From positions 1 through 64,000 of the forward strand of contig CAYNJC010000002.1 of the NCBI GenBank assembly GCA_964397565.1: DNA of 64,000 bases. Direction: 5' to 3'. Of the stretch, positions 8,415 through 18,750 are shown piece by piece. The notes beneath the pieces are model-generated. The model saw only the letters and a list, made by a program, of their open reading frames with translations. It ran no database searches and had not been told where the DNA came from. Made by a program: the position numbers and the translations under genes. The DNA is from JAPLST01 sp964397565 (GTDB lineage Bacteria; Auribacterota; UBA3054; JAPLST01). Each line of letters begins with the position of its first letter. The stretch's first letter is position 1.

Positions 8415-11400
8415 ATCTGCCGCAATTTGCGGTGCGCCGGCCGGTCACCGTGACGATGATCGTGGCGGGCATGGTCATCATGGGACTGGTGGCGTATTCA
8501 CTGCTGCGGGTGGACATCCTGCCGGAGATCGAACCGCCGGCGATCAGCGTGGTGACCCTGTATCCCGGGGCGACCGCGCTGGACGTTGAGAGCGAAGTGA
8601 CCGAGTTGCTCGAAGATCAATTCTCGTCGCTCAACAATCTCGACACGCTCACCTCGGTCTCGAAAGACAATGTCTCGCTGATCACGCTGAAGTATGACTG
8701 GAACTCGAATCTGGACGAGGCCTCGAACGACATTCGCGACAAGATCGGGCTGAAGCGGCGCGACTTGCCCGACGACGCCGAGGAGCCGATCCTGTTCAAA
8801 TTCAACTCGTCGGATTTTCCGGTGCTGATTGTCACCGTCACCGCCCGTGACAGTTACCGCGACCTGTACCGGATTGTCGACAAGCAAATTGTGGACCCGT
8901 TGCGGCGCGTGCCGGGCGTGGGTGAGGTGATGATCCGCGGCGGTTTGGTGCGCCAAATCAATGTCACGATTGACCGCGACCAGCTCGAGCAACTCAACAT
9001 TCCGGTGCAGCGGGTCGAAGAAGCCTTGGCGGCCGAGAACATCAACATGCCGGCGGGCGAGCTGAAGCGCGGCTTTACCGAGCTGAAACTGCGTGTGCCG
9101 GGCCGGTTCCGCAGCGTGGATGACATTCGCACGGTCGTCTTGGGGGTGTACAACGGCGGGCTGATCACGCTCGGTGATGTGGCCACGATCGAAGACGATT
9201 TTCGCGAGCCGACCGAAATGGTCTGGGCCGACGGCGAACGCGCGGTCGTGCTGATCATTCGCAAGCAGTCGGGCCGCAACTCGGTGGATGTGTGCACCCG
9301 CGCACGGGCGGCGTTGGCGCACTATCAGACGCGCCTGCCCGACGACGTCACCATCCACACCTTGATTGACAACTCCGAGCAGATTGTCACGTCGATCCAG
9401 AACTTGCGCAGCTCGCTGCTGACCGGCGGCGTGCTGGTCGTGCTGGTCACGTGGTTTTTTCTCCTGCGCTGGCGCAGCAGTGTGATCATCGCGGTGACCA
9501 TTCCGGTCTCGTTGATCAGTGTCTTCGCGATCATGTATGCCCTCGGCTTCACGCTCAACATCATTTCACTGTTGAGCCTGACGATTGCGGTCGGGATGGT
9601 GGTCGACAATGCGATCGTGGTGCTGGAAAGTATCACGCGCCATCTCGATCAGACGCACGATCCGCGCCGTGCGGCGGTCAGCGGCGCCCAAGAAGTGGAA
9701 GTCGCCATTTTTGCCTCGACCTTGACGACGATTGTCGTCTTCCTGCCGCTCTTGTTCACCAGCGGCATCGCCGGCATTTTATTCAAGCAACTGGCGGTGC
9801 TGGTGACGGCGACGCTGCTGGTCTCGTGGTTTGCCGCAATCACGTTGACGCCGATGATGGCGGCGGCGTGGCTGGCGCGTGAAACGGTCAGCGTGCAGAC
9901 GCGCTGGCAGCACATAGTCGCATACGCCCTGCACAGCTACGTCGTGGTCGAGCAGGCGTATGCGCATTTATTGGCGCGGGCGCTGCAGCACCGCGTGCTG
10001 ACGGTGGTGTGTGCGCTGGTGCTGTTTGCCAGCTCGCTGGCCTTGACGCCGTTTATTGGGAGCGAATTCATCCCGCAAGCCGACACCGGTGAAGTCAGCG
10101 TGACCATTGAATACGACGAAAACACGCGGCTCGAAGAAACGGCGCGGGCAGCGATGGCGTTCAACACCTATGTGGCGACCAATCTGCCGGAGAAGCGCGG
10201 CACCTATTTGGTGGCGGGCCAATCGCGCGAGGGGTTCGCCTCCGCGGCCGGCCAGCGCGAGGGCCCGAACGTGGTGCGCGGCGGCGGCAAGCTGATCAGC
10301 CGCGAACAGCGCGCGCAGTCGTCGGCTGAGATTGCCAACCGGCTGCGGCAGTTTGTGGCGACCCTGCCGGGCGTGAAGCGCATATCGGTCTCGTCGTTGA
10401 GCTTTATTCAGCGCCTGTTTTTGTCCACCGGCAGCAGCAAACCGGTGTCCGTCGAGATTCAAGGCCCGGATTTGGCGGAACTGGAACGGACGGCGGAGCG
10501 CGTCCGCGCGCTGCTGACACAGGTGCCTGGCGCGGTGGATGTCACGGTGGTCAAGCCGGACTATCGCAAGGAACTGTGGATCGAGGTGGATCGCGCGCGC
10601 GCGGCGGCGCTGGGCGTGACGATTGATGCCCTGTCGAAAAGCGTGCGCTCGTTTTTTTACGGCAACGCCGCGACTGAATACCGTGATGCCGGCGACAACT
10701 TCGACATCTTTGTGCGCCTGCCGCCACGCCAGCGTGTGCAGATTGATGACATTCTCAACAGCAGCGTGCCGTCGTCCGTGCCGGATGCGCCCTTGGTAAA
10801 ACTGGCCAATGTGGCGCGCGTTGTCGAGCAGGAAGGCCCGCTCGAAGTGCAGCGCAAGAACCGCGAGCGCATCTGCCGCGTCGAAGCCGAAGTGTTGGGC
10901 CGTTCAACCGGCGAAGTGGTCGCCGACATGCGCCGCGCCTTGAACGACCTCGAGCTGCCACCCGGAGTGACGACCGCGTTCGGTGGCGATGCGGAGGAGC
11001 AAGCCAAGGCGTTCCGCACGTTGTTTGGCTTGCTGATCCTGAGCATTGTGCTGGTGTACATGGTGATGGCCGGACAATTCGAATCGTACAAAGACCCGTT
11101 TGTCATCATGTTCTCCGTGCCGTTTGCGCTCACCGGCGCGATCTGGTTCATGCTGCTGACCGGCAACCGGCTCAACATCATGTCGTTCATTGGCGTGATC
11201 TTGCTGGTGGGCGTCGTGGTCAACAACGCCATTGTCCTGGTTGATTATATTCAACAATTGCGGCAGGCCGGCAAGAACCTGACGGACGCGATCACGACTG
11301 CCGGCGCGACCCGCTTGCGCCCGGTCTTGATGACCACGATCACCACCGTGGTCGGCGCGATGCCGATGGCGTTTGGCAATGCCGAAGGCGCCGAGCAATG

Positions 11401-11563
11401 GCGCCCGCTCGGCGCCGTAGTGATTGGCGGTCTGTCGGTCTCGACGCTGGTGACGTTGATCCTGGTGCCGGTCGTGTATTCGCTCGTTGAGGATCTCGGC
11501 GCCCGCGGCAGACGCTCACGCAAGGCACAGGGCGCAGCCGGGTCTACTGAGACGTCGCCTTAA
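8411..11563 (+). CDS. RND-family efflux pump, inner-membrane permease (AcrB/HAE-like)
   Basis: The 1050-residue protein has the full RND layout: one N-terminal membrane helix, a large periplasmic loop, six helices, a second loop (about 570-870) and five final helices. It starts MNLPQFAVRRPVTVTM, typical of AcrB/MdtC-like proteins. The TM4 motif reads GMVVDNAIVVLES (about residues 395-407), so the Asp-Asp proton relay of AcrB is Asp-Asn here. That is common in family subgroups and does not by itself imply loss of function. The second-half counterpart VGVVVNNAIVLVDYI is intact. The start at 8411 overlaps the adaptor stop; the longer in-frame extension to 8105 lies inside the adaptor gene. Confidence 0.93.
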   Translation: MNLPQFAVRRPVTVTMIVAGMVIMGLVAYSLLRVDILPEIEPPAISVVTLYPGATALDVESEVTELLEDQFSSLNNLDTLTSVSKDNVSLITLKYDWNSNLDEASNDIRDKIGLKRRDLPDDAEEPILFKFNSSDFPVLIVTVTARDSYRDLYRIVDKQIVDPLRRVPGVGEVMIRGGLVRQINVTIDRDQLEQLNIPVQRVEEALAAENINMPAGELKRGFTELKLRVPGRFRSVDDIRTVVLGVYNGGLITLGDVATIEDDFREPTEMVWADGERAVVLIIRKQSGRNSVDVCTRARAALAHYQTRLPDDVTIHTLIDNSEQIVTSIQNLRSSLLTGGVLVVLVTWFFLLRWRSSVIIAVTIPVSLISVFAIMYALGFTLNIISLLSLTIAVGMVVDNAIVVLESITRHLDQTHDPRRAAVSGAQEVEVAIFASTLTTIVVFLPLLFTSGIAGILFKQLAVLVTATLLVSWFAAITLTPMMAAAWLARETVSVQTRWQHIVAYALHSYVVVEQAYAHLLARALQHRVLTVVCALVLFASSLALTPFIGSEFIPQADTGEVSVTIEYDENTRLEETARAAMAFNTYVATNLPEKRGTYLVAGQSREGFASAAGQREGPNVVRGGGKLISREQRAQSSAEIANRLRQFVATLPGVKRISVSSLSFIQRLFLSTGSSKPVSVEIQGPDLAELERTAERVRALLTQVPGAVDVTVVKPDYRKELWIEVDRARAAALGVTIDALSKSVRSFFYGNAATEYRDAGDNFDIFVRLPPRQRVQIDDILNSSVPSSVPDAPLVKLANVARVVEQEGPLEVQRKNRERICRVEAEVLGRSTGEVVADMRRALNDLELPPGVTTAFGGDAEEQAKAFRTLFGLLILSIVLVYMVMAGQFESYKDPFVIMFSVPFALTGAIWFMLLTGNRLNIMSFIGVILLVGVVVNNAIVLVDYIQQLRQAGKNLTDAITTAGATRLRPVLMTTITTVVGAMPMAFGNAEGAEQWRPLGAVVIGGLSVSTLVTLILVPVVYSLVEDLGARGRRSRKAQGAAGSTETSP

Positions 11564-11656
11564 CCTGCACTTTGGCTGTTGCCGCCGCCCAGGCGCATAC
11601 CATATATCACAGCCAGGCACACGGGCGGGTCAAGAGTGCCTGGCGGGACGGCTGCA

Positions 11657-11686
11657 TTCGACAAGCACGGTGGATTTGCGTATAAT
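11657..11686 (+). promoter_or_regulatory. Candidate promoter for the radical SAM gene
   Basis: TTCGAC at 11657-11662 and TATAAT at 11681-11686 are 18 bases apart. The box lies 47 bases before the ATG at 11734, in a gap after the RND pump gene. Confidence 0.5.
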
Positions 11687-11733
11687 ATCACTGTCCGCTC
11701 TACGACATGGAACCATCAGGACATTAGCACATT

Positions 11734-13320
11734 ATGGACAGCAGCACCGATAGATTTCGTTTTCGGATGGTGGCGCCGGCCTATCCCGCCTTCAACATTT
11801 ACACGAGCATTGCCCGGCACACCACCGCGCTTGGCCCGCTCAGCGTGGCGACGGCGGTGAGTCGCATGCAGGCGTGGGACGTCGAGGTGATAGATGAAAA
11901 CAACTATCGCAAGTTTGGCCCAAAGGACAGCACGGGCCGGCCCGATCACACCATGCTCCAGACGCTCCGGCGCGCAGACGCGGTCGGCCTGTACGGCGGG
12001 CTAAGCAGCACGATCCCGCGCTTGTATGAGCTGGCCCGTTTTTATCATTCCGTGGGCGTGACGACGATCGCCGGCGGCCAGCATTTCAGCGGCGAGAATA
12101 TCCAGGATGGACTTGCCAACGGGCTTGACTTCGTCGTGCTGGACGAGGGCGACGACACGATCTGCGAGCTGCTGACCGCGTTGCAGACCGGCGGCGATCC
12201 GGCGCAGATTGCCGGCCTGGCGTTTGTGCGTGATGGGCAACTGCTGACGACGCCCGCGCGACCGCCGATCATGGATTTCGAGCGCTTGCCTTTGCCGGAT
12301 TTCAATTTGGTGCGCTATGCCAGGATCTCGCTGTACCCGGTCGGTTGGATTCGTGGCTGCGGCATGGATTGCGAATTTTGTGCGGTGAAAGGCAAGCCGC
12401 GGCCGTGCTCGGTCGAACGCGTCGTGCGCCAGATCGCCGTGCTGCTGGAAAAGCATGGCGCGCGCCACTTTTTTATTGTCGACGATTTGTTTGGGCACCG
12501 TCGCGACGAAACCTTGCGCTTCTGCCGGCTGCTGGCCGACTATCAACATGCGGTCTCAATCCGGTTGGACATCACCGTCCAAATCCGCCTGGATCGTGCC
12601 AAGGATACCGAGTTGCTGCAGGCCATGCGCACGGCCGGCATCAGCATGGTGTGCATCGGCTTCGAGTCGCCGATCGCCGAGGAACTGCAGGCCATGAACA
12701 AGAAAGTCAAGCCGGAAGACATGCGGGCCTTGACGCACCTGTTTCACCAAGCCGGCTTTCTGGTGCACGGCATGTTCATTTTCGGCTATCCCATGCCGGC
12801 CGGCGTGCAACTGACGATGCCGCTCAAGGAACGGATTCGGCAGTTCAGAAATTTCATTGCCACAACTCGGATTGACACCATTCAAGTCCTGTTGCCCGTG
12901 CCCTTGCCCGGCACCGAATTGACCAAACGCTTGGCGGCCCAGGACCGCATTTTCCCGCGCGCGGCGATCGGCTGGGAATATTACGACGGCAACTTCCCGC
13001 TGTTCATCCCGGATGCGCCGCTCACGCCGCAGGACATGTCTGCGGCGCTGCGCAAAATCATGGGCCGTTTCTACCGCTTCAAGTCCATGTTTGGCATCGC
13101 GCGCAATGTGCTGATATTCCCCGCCATGCTGGCCCCGTTGTGGAACCTCAACTACGCCTGGCAGCGCTGGTATCGCGCCTGGCGCAATGACCTGCTGCGC
13201 TTTGGCGGCTGGATCGTGTTGAAACGTTGGACCGCCGATTTCAAGAAAGGCACCTTCACGGAGAAACTCAGTCGCGCCGAGCAGCACCTGGCACGCGCGT
13301 CACGGCCCGGAGAAGAATGA
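11734..13320 (+). CDS. B12-binding-domain radical SAM protein (BchE-like superfamily)
   Basis: This 528-residue protein has an N-terminal Rossmann-like cobalamin-binding region (about 1-170). A radical SAM core follows with CxxxCxxC at Cys209, Cys213 and Cys216 (GCGMDCEFC), which binds the 4Fe-4S cluster. The N-terminal part lacks the DxHxxG cobalamin motif, which is common in this superfamily. IRLDITVQIRLD and GISMVCIGFESP are the usual barrel strands. Members perform methylations, cyclisations or thiolations in cofactor or lipid synthesis; no specific reaction can be assigned. It stands alone between the RND operon and the convergent CotH gene. Confidence 0.85.
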   Translation: MDSSTDRFRFRMVAPAYPAFNIYTSIARHTTALGPLSVATAVSRMQAWDVEVIDENNYRKFGPKDSTGRPDHTMLQTLRRADAVGLYGGLSSTIPRLYELARFYHSVGVTTIAGGQHFSGENIQDGLANGLDFVVLDEGDDTICELLTALQTGGDPAQIAGLAFVRDGQLLTTPARPPIMDFERLPLPDFNLVRYARISLYPVGWIRGCGMDCEFCAVKGKPRPCSVERVVRQIAVLLEKHGARHFFIVDDLFGHRRDETLRFCRLLADYQHAVSIRLDITVQIRLDRAKDTELLQAMRTAGISMVCIGFESPIAEELQAMNKKVKPEDMRALTHLFHQAGFLVHGMFIFGYPMPAGVQLTMPLKERIRQFRNFIATTRIDTIQVLLPVPLPGTELTKRLAAQDRIFPRAAIGWEYYDGNFPLFIPDAPLTPQDMSAALRKIMGRFYRFKSMFGIARNVLIFPAMLAPLWNLNYAWQRWYRAWRNDLLRFGGWIVLKRWTADFKKGTFTEKLSRAEQHLARASRPGEE

Positions 13321-13378
13321 AGCGGAGTGCCTGGCGCGTAGTTTACACGCAAGGGAAACCGTTGCTAAGCCAACCGAT

Positions 13379-16300
13379 TTATAATGGCTCGGTTGCTTTG
13401 CGTTGCGCAGCGCAGATGGCCAGCAGTGCCAACGCGCCCAGGCCGATACCCGGCTCGGGCAGAACCGTGAACAAATTCTCCGTGAACAGGCGGCTGGCAG
13501 TACCGGCCGGGTTGTCCTGCACGACCATGCCAATGCAGTAGATTGAGGGGTTCTCCAGCAGGGACGCCGGTGGCACCCACACGCAGTTGGTTGCGCTGGC
13601 GGCGAGATTCGTCGCGATGACGGCAACGGCCGCGTGGCTGGCCGCATCGTACACCGCGAGCTGATCGATCCGCGTGAGCATGCCATTGAGGCTGGGGAAG
13701 AGTTTGGCGCCATCCCAGACGATGTTGGCCGGCTGTCCCACGGGCAGTTGATCGCCACTCGCGCGCGGCAACACCAGGGCGTCCGGCGCGACGAACGGCG
13801 CCGCCGAGAACACATAGATGTCATCGAGCCGCAGCTCGGGGCGCGAGCCGTCATCGCCGGCGATGTAGTAATACTTCCAGCGCAGTTGCACATACTGCTG
13901 GTTGCAGAGCGCCGGTGGGAGCGCGACGGGACCGAAGTGTTCTTCCCAGTCCGCCGTCGTGCTGTGCAAGAACTCAAGCGGCTGGACATCCAGGCCCAGC
14001 ACGCTGGCAAACGCACCGGTGTTGCCTGTCCGCGCCTGCATGCGCAGGCCATAGACGCGGCTGTTGGTCAGGATGGTTTGCGCGGTCCAGGCGACGCGCA
14101 CGGTGTTCTGGCTGACGGAGTTCAGCGCCAGCAGCGCGGTGCCAAGAAACCCGGCGCCGGGCAGGTTCTGCGCATTGGCCGTGTTGACGAACGCGATGCC
14201 GCGGCTGCCCAAGCCATTGATGCGGCTGCGGCTGGTCAGGTTGTACGGCAGGATCCAGGTGGAATCCATGGCCACCTCGAGGCCCGGGTCGAGGGTGGCG
14301 GTCTGCTCGAAAAGCATGCTGGTCGGGTAGGTGCTTGTTGGCGCGCCGGCGTCCCATGTCGTGAATGCATACGCGGTGTTGGCCAGCACATGCGGTTGCG
14401 GCACGATCTGCGCAAGGATGTTGGTGTCCAGCTCAAACTGGGCCACGAAGGTGGCATTGCTGGTGAGGGTGACGGTGAACACCGGGTCGGTGGTCGCGAC
14501 GCTGTTCCAGCCGCTGAAGCGACAGCCGAAGGCAGGCTCGGCCGTGAGCTGGATGGGCACGCCCCTGAAGTAGATGCCAGTCCAAGGATAGGGCGCGGCC
14601 GGGTCATTCACGCCCGGGGTTGACTGATTGATCTCAATCGTGTTGATGCGCAGGCTGCCGCGCGAGGAATCCGAGACGTTGAGCACCACCGTCGCCACAC
14701 CCGGCAGGCGGAAGAAATTCGTGATGTGCGCGCGTTGATAGCGTGGGCGGTTGAGACCAAACGTGGTCATGATCTGCATGTTGGCATTCCATGTGGCCAG
14801 CGAAGCCGGCGTGCCCCAGCGACTGAGGTGTTCCTGCATGTCGCCGCGCAGGGCGGTTTGCACGGCGCCGATATGTTGCGTCACCACCTGTTCCTTCAGG
14901 GAGGTGTTCAGCAAATCGGCAAAGCGGTTGATGAAATGCACTTTGAAGATGTCGTTGGACACGATTTTCTTGAAGAGGAAATCGCGGCTCCAGTTGATGG
15001 CGACCTGCGAGAGCATGTCGGCGGTGTAGGCCGTGCTGCTGCCAAAACCGCCGAACGCGCGGTCCATGTCGTTGATCACCCAACGCCAGCGGCCGTCGTG
15101 GCCGTAGGGCGCATTGGTCAGGGTATCATAGCCGGGCGTCCAGAGCCGCCAGTAGCTGACATTGTGTGTCACCGATTCGTTGTCGGCATAGATTTGGGCC
15201 AGCCAGTAGTCGCAGAAATTCTCGAGATCCATGCGTGCGGCAACATAGTCATAGTTCGCCTGAATGCGCAGATCGTTTGTTTTGATGAAGCCGCGCAGCG
15301 TGTAATAATTGCTGGCGTCCAGCGGCGTGCCCAGGGTAAGCTGGCCGGTGCCATCAAAGTTGTCCTCCATCATGATGACATTGGTCGGGTCAACGCCGTA
15401 GGTGCTTTCCAAGCCGCGCTCATCATTGAGTTCGCGCATGTTGTGGATGCCCCAGTATTCGCCATTCAAGAAGACGAGCGCCGGGCGATACGCCTGAATC
15501 TTGGCATGCGTATTGCCAAACAAGGCCTGCACCGCGGCATCGCGGCACATGGTGTTATAGGATGCGCCCCATTCGCTGCCAGCATTGCGCAGCATGAAGC
15601 GTTTGAAGCGCAGCATGGGTTCAGTCGTCTCGTGCTTCAGGAGCCCGGGAAACAAGGCGTAGTCAAAATGTTTCTGCGCGTCATATTCGCTGCGGGCGAA
15701 GATGGTGAGCGATTTTTCCGCGCAGTCGCGCACGAGTTCGCCGCGGATGCGCATGCCGATGTTGACGGAGAAGCCGCGCGTGCCGTTGGTCTCGAACAGC
15801 TCGATGTTGCCAAGCCGCTCCCAGTCGCGGCCGCGCTGCTCATAGTTGCCGAACAAGGTGAAGCCCCACTTCGTGAAGGGTGTTGAGTTCACCCCGACAA
15901 TGTAGATGCCTTTGTGGTAATCAAAGAAATTGTCTTTGTCGGTCGCCAGCGAAATGATCGGCAGGGAGAAGCGCGTCGGCATGTCCGGCGCCACAAAATA
16001 GGTGTGCGTCATGATCGGGCTCAACTGCCGCCCGGGCTGGTAGGCCCGCCAGCGGACGACGGTGGCCTGGAAGAGATTTGAGACCGGTTTCTTCCAGAAG
16101 CCGGTGCTGGCTGGCGCGCTGCGAATGAATGCCAACGGCACATGCGGCGCACTGCCGCCGACAATGTCCTGCATGGCCGCGCTGTTGGAGATAGTCTGCG
16201 CGGTGATCGGGATTGGGGCCGTGTAACACGGTGACTGCTCGGTTGGCTCTGAACCGTCCAGGGTATAATAAACGCTGACGCCCGGCGGCGGCGCAAACGC

Positions 16301-17878
16301 CAGCGCGAGCGGATCGGCATAGAACCCGGCCGGATGCGACAAGGTGGGCAGGGCGCAGACGTCGCCGGTCGGCGCAATCACAAACCAGCCGTAGTTCGAG
16401 ACTGCGTTCAGCGGATCGGCCGCATCGCCGATGCGCACTTTGCACTGCGTGGACCAGACGTTCGGCACAATCCACGGATACTTGCCGAGCGCCGCGGGCA
16501 CGGTATCCGCAAGGCGCATCCACGCGCCGCCGCTGTTCGTTGAGTACTCGATGAAGACGGAACTGACGCCGGCGCCGGCCGACCAGGTGATGTCCTGGGT
16601 GGTGTTGGCATCCCACCAGCACTGGTAATGCGGCGTGCCGAGGACGAGTTCTTGCGCGGTTAGTTCCGGCCCGCCGACCGGAAACTGCACGCCCATGGCG
16701 GTCTGGTTCAGGCCGGCCGTCAAGGCGGGCGAGCCCGCCAGCACACGAAAGTCATTGTTGGCCGGATCAACGAAGAGCGGGTCGCTGTTGATATTGCCCA
16801 CGCCCGGAAAAGTCGGCACGCCCTCGAGGTCGCTGTACGACACGGCAAAGCTCGAGTCGCTCGCAACGCTGGCGCTCGCGCCATTGTCCCACAAGATGGC
16901 GTTGACGCACGTGCCGTGGCCGCCCCCGAGCCCCGCGTTTTTCTCATACGCGGCAATGCCGGCCGTGCAGTGCACGGCGGTGACGTTCGTCAGCACGCCG
17001 ATCGAACTGTCTTTGACGGCGACGCCGGTGCCGGCATGATGAATCAGCGTATTCAACACGGTGACGCCGGCCGAACCTTCGCCGATCGACACACCCTTGT
17101 CGGTAATGTCATACACCAGGCAGTCCTGCACCAGGCCGCGTGGACCATTGCCTTGGAAATCCAGTTTGCCGAAGTCAATCGCGTCGCGGTCGAGGCCGAT
17201 GCCGTGGCGCAGGGTGCAGCGCCGGAGCACGGTCTGTGCCGGCGGATTGTCGAAGTCAATGGCGTCGTCCAGCCAGTATTCGAACAGGCAATCCTCGACC
17301 AGCGCCGGCGTGTTATAGAAATTCACCTGAAAATAATCCTTGAAATGGCAGCGCCGCATGGTGATCTGCGTCGCCTGGTGCGTGTAGACAATCGAGTATT
17401 CGTGGAAATACACATTCGCGACGAGGTAGTCGTGGAAATAGCTGTCCTCAATCACGCCGTTGGCGCCGTCATGCACGCGGAACTGCCCGGCCTGCACGTC
17501 CGCGAATTGCGCCGTCAGCGAGGCATTGTTGCCCAAGGCGACGAACGCGCCCCAGTTCTCGCCGTCCTGCGCGGCGCTGATGCTGACCTCGTTGCCGGCC
17601 GTGCCGAGCACACGCAGACATGCGCCGGTCGCCGCCACCACCGACACGCCTTTGTACATCAGCAGGCGCGCGCCGGCTTCAATTGTCAGCGTCAGCGGGC
17701 CGACCAGGGTCACATCGGCGGTGACCGTAATCTCGCCGCTCCAGGCGGTGCTGGCGCCGAGCGGGCCGCCGACCATCACGCCGGCCACCGGACCCACCAG
17801 CGCGGCCAGGGCAAGGATAAGCAGCGCCACGAGTGGGAACCGTGGCGCGCGCAGCGCTTCAACATTGGAGTTGTTCAT
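13379..17878 (-). CDS. Secreted giant protein: beta-helix, chitobiase-like and CotH kinase domains, PEP-CTERM-like tail
   Basis: The 1499-residue product opens with a signal peptide (residues 14-38, FPLVALLILALAALVGPVAG). Residues about 60-350 are right-handed beta-helix repeats (DCLFEYWLDDAIDF, GVTVLNTLIHHAGTGV). Residues about 510-600 resemble a chitobiase/FN3-associated domain (VYYTLDGSEPTEQ). Residues about 640-1010 are a CotH kinase domain, with MRIRGE, FLNGEYWGIHNMRELND and RWRWVINDMDRAFGG. An InlB-like repeat (LTAEPAFGCRFSGW) follows. The tail reads VLPEPGIGLGALALLAICAA and then basic residues, as in PEP-CTERM sorting signals. CotH proteins are secreted atypical kinases in spore formers and eukaryotes; the target here is unknown. 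Transcription faces the radical SAM gene. Confidence 0.85.
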   Translation of the reverse strand: MNNSNVEALRAPRFPLVALLILALAALVGPVAGVMVGGPLGASTAWSGEITVTADVTLVGPLTLTIEAGARLLMYKGVSVVAATGACLRVLGTAGNEVSISAAQDGENWGAFVALGNNASLTAQFADVQAGQFRVHDGANGVIEDSYFHDYLVANVYFHEYSIVYTHQATQITMRRCHFKDYFQVNFYNTPALVEDCLFEYWLDDAIDFDNPPAQTVLRRCTLRHGIGLDRDAIDFGKLDFQGNGPRGLVQDCLVYDITDKGVSIGEGSAGVTVLNTLIHHAGTGVAVKDSSIGVLTNVTAVHCTAGIAAYEKNAGLGGGHGTCVNAILWDNGASASVASDSSFAVSYSDLEGVPTFPGVGNINSDPLFVDPANNDFRVLAGSPALTAGLNQTAMGVQFPVGGPELTAQELVLGTPHYQCWWDANTTQDITWSAGAGVSSVFIEYSTNSGGAWMRLADTVPAALGKYPWIVPNVWSTQCKVRIGDAADPLNAVSNYGWFVIAPTGDVCALPTLSHPAGFYADPLALAFAPPPGVSVYYTLDGSEPTEQSPCYTAPIPITAQTISNSAAMQDIVGGSAPHVPLAFIRSAPASTGFWKKPVSNLFQATVVRWRAYQPGRQLSPIMTHTYFVAPDMPTRFSLPIISLATDKDNFFDYHKGIYIVGVNSTPFTKWGFTLFGNYEQRGRDWERLGNIELFETNGTRGFSVNIGMRIRGELVRDCAEKSLTIFARSEYDAQKHFDYALFPGLLKHETTEPMLRFKRFMLRNAGSEWGASYNTMCRDAAVQALFGNTHAKIQAYRPALVFLNGEYWGIHNMRELNDERGLESTYGVDPTNVIMMEDNFDGTGQLTLGTPLDASNYYTLRGFIKTNDLRIQANYDYVAARMDLENFCDYWLAQIYADNESVTHNVSYWRLWTPGYDTLTNAPYGHDGRWRWVINDMDRAFGGFGSSTAYTADMLSQVAINWSRDFLFKKIVSNDIFKVHFINRFADLLNTSLKEQVVTQHIGAVQTALRGDMQEHLSRWGTPASLATWNANMQIMTTFGLNRPRYQRAHITNFFRLPGVATVVLNVSDSSRGSLRINTIEINQSTPGVNDPAAPYPWTGIYFRGVPIQLTAEPAFGCRFSGWNSVATTDPVFTVTLTSNATFVAQFELDTNILAQIVPQPHVLANTAYAFTTWDAGAPTSTYPTSMLFEQTATLDPGLEVAMDSTWILPYNLTSRSRINGLGSRGIAFVNTANAQNLPGAGFLGTALLALNSVSQNTVRVAWTAQTILTNSRVYGLRMQARTGNTGAFASVLGLDVQPLEFLHSTTADWEEHFGPVALPPALCNQQYVQLRWKYYYIAGDDGSRPELRLDDIYVFSAAPFVAPDALVLPRASGDQLPVGQPANIVWDGAKLFPSLNGMLTRIDQLAVYDAASHAAVAVIATNLAASATNCVWVPPASLLENPSIYCIGMVVQDNPAGTASRLFTENLFTVLPEPGIGLGALALLAICAAQRKATEPL

Positions 17879-17908
17879 CGTTACAGAGATTCAGTATGGC
17901 AAAATAAA

Positions 17909-17925
17909 AAAGTGCAGCGCACTTT
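17909..17925. repeat. Short perfect palindrome upstream of the CotH gene
   Basis: Arms aaagtgc and gcacttt flank agc. It lies 31 bases before the CotH start and shares a GC-rich centre and A/T-rich outer arms with other palindromes in this window (21061, 39724, 40858, 45106). Confidence 0.5.
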
Positions 17926-17994
17926 CCGCACCGCACATCACACACTAGTATAGCATAAATAAGAAAAAAGGCGCTTTTCCGTGGCGGACGCGCG

Positions 17995-18750
17995 TCACTG
18001 AGCCGTGCGGCCGTATCTTACCAGTTTCAAATTGCCATCCTGAATCAAGCCGATCCCGGGAGCGTACAGCTTGTATTCTCTCGTTTGCTCCAGCGGCGAA
18101 GATTCCTCCGTCTTCAGGCACTGCTCAAATTTCCCCGCTGGTGTTTCCAGGGTCTCGGTCATGCTCACCACTTCGGCCCGGTCCATTGCCACCGTAGGCA
18201 CCAATTCCTGGTAATAGCGCGCGCCCAGCAGCGGCGTGCCTGGCATGGCCAATCCGAATTTTGCGCCCTTGGCACCCGACAGCCACGAGCCTTCATGTTC
18301 GACCACCTTGCCGTCCTGGTAGACGTCCACAGTCTCGCCGAAGTAGAACACATCGGCCGTTTTCTTGGAAATGGCAAAGTAGTTGCGACTGATCTCCGTC
18401 AATTGCCTGTTCGCGGTTTCCCTCTCCTCAACCACGCGCGTCTCGACGCCATCAACCACTTTTGTTTCCTTCAAGACCGTGATCGTCAGCAGGGTTGCCC
18501 GACCATGCTCCTTCCCTTCCAACACAAGGCAATATCCAGGCTCAAGAACGAAGAATTGGTTGCTGCCCACGGACGACAAGTCGGTTTTGTTCACGCCCAT
18601 GGCCGCGCAGGTCAAAAACGGCTTGTTGCTGGTGCATGCATCGGGAAGCGCGGGCGGCGCCCCGGTAACCGTCATGGCGGGCATCCCGGCCGCTGCGGCG
18701 GACACGCAGGACAGTGTCGCTAGCGTTAAGAGCGTGACCATCGTCTTCAT
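17995..18750 (-). CDS. Secreted protein of unknown function
   Basis: The 251-residue protein has an N-terminal signal peptide (MVTLLTLATLSCVSAAAAG). The mature part looks like an all-beta domain with blocks LEPGYCLVLEGKEHG, NYFAISKKTADVFYFGE and HEGSWLSGAKGAKFG. I recognise no named domain. The product is probably periplasmic or secreted. I chose the ATG at 18750, directly before the signal peptide; an earlier in-frame ATG at 18798 would put 16 charged residues ahead of it. The start overlaps the end of the upstream COG4705 gene by four bases, so it is the last gene of a three-gene operon. Confidence 0.6.
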   Translation of the reverse strand: MKTMVTLLTLATLSCVSAAAAGMPAMTVTGAPPALPDACTSNKPFLTCAAMGVNKTDLSSVGSNQFFVLEPGYCLVLEGKEHGRATLLTITVLKETKVVDGVETRVVEERETANRQLTEISRNYFAISKKTADVFYFGETVDVYQDGKVVEHEGSWLSGAKGAKFGLAMPGTPLLGARYYQELVPTVAMDRAEVVSMTETLETPAGKFEQCLKTEESSPLEQTREYKLYAPGIGLIQDGNLKLVRYGRTAQ

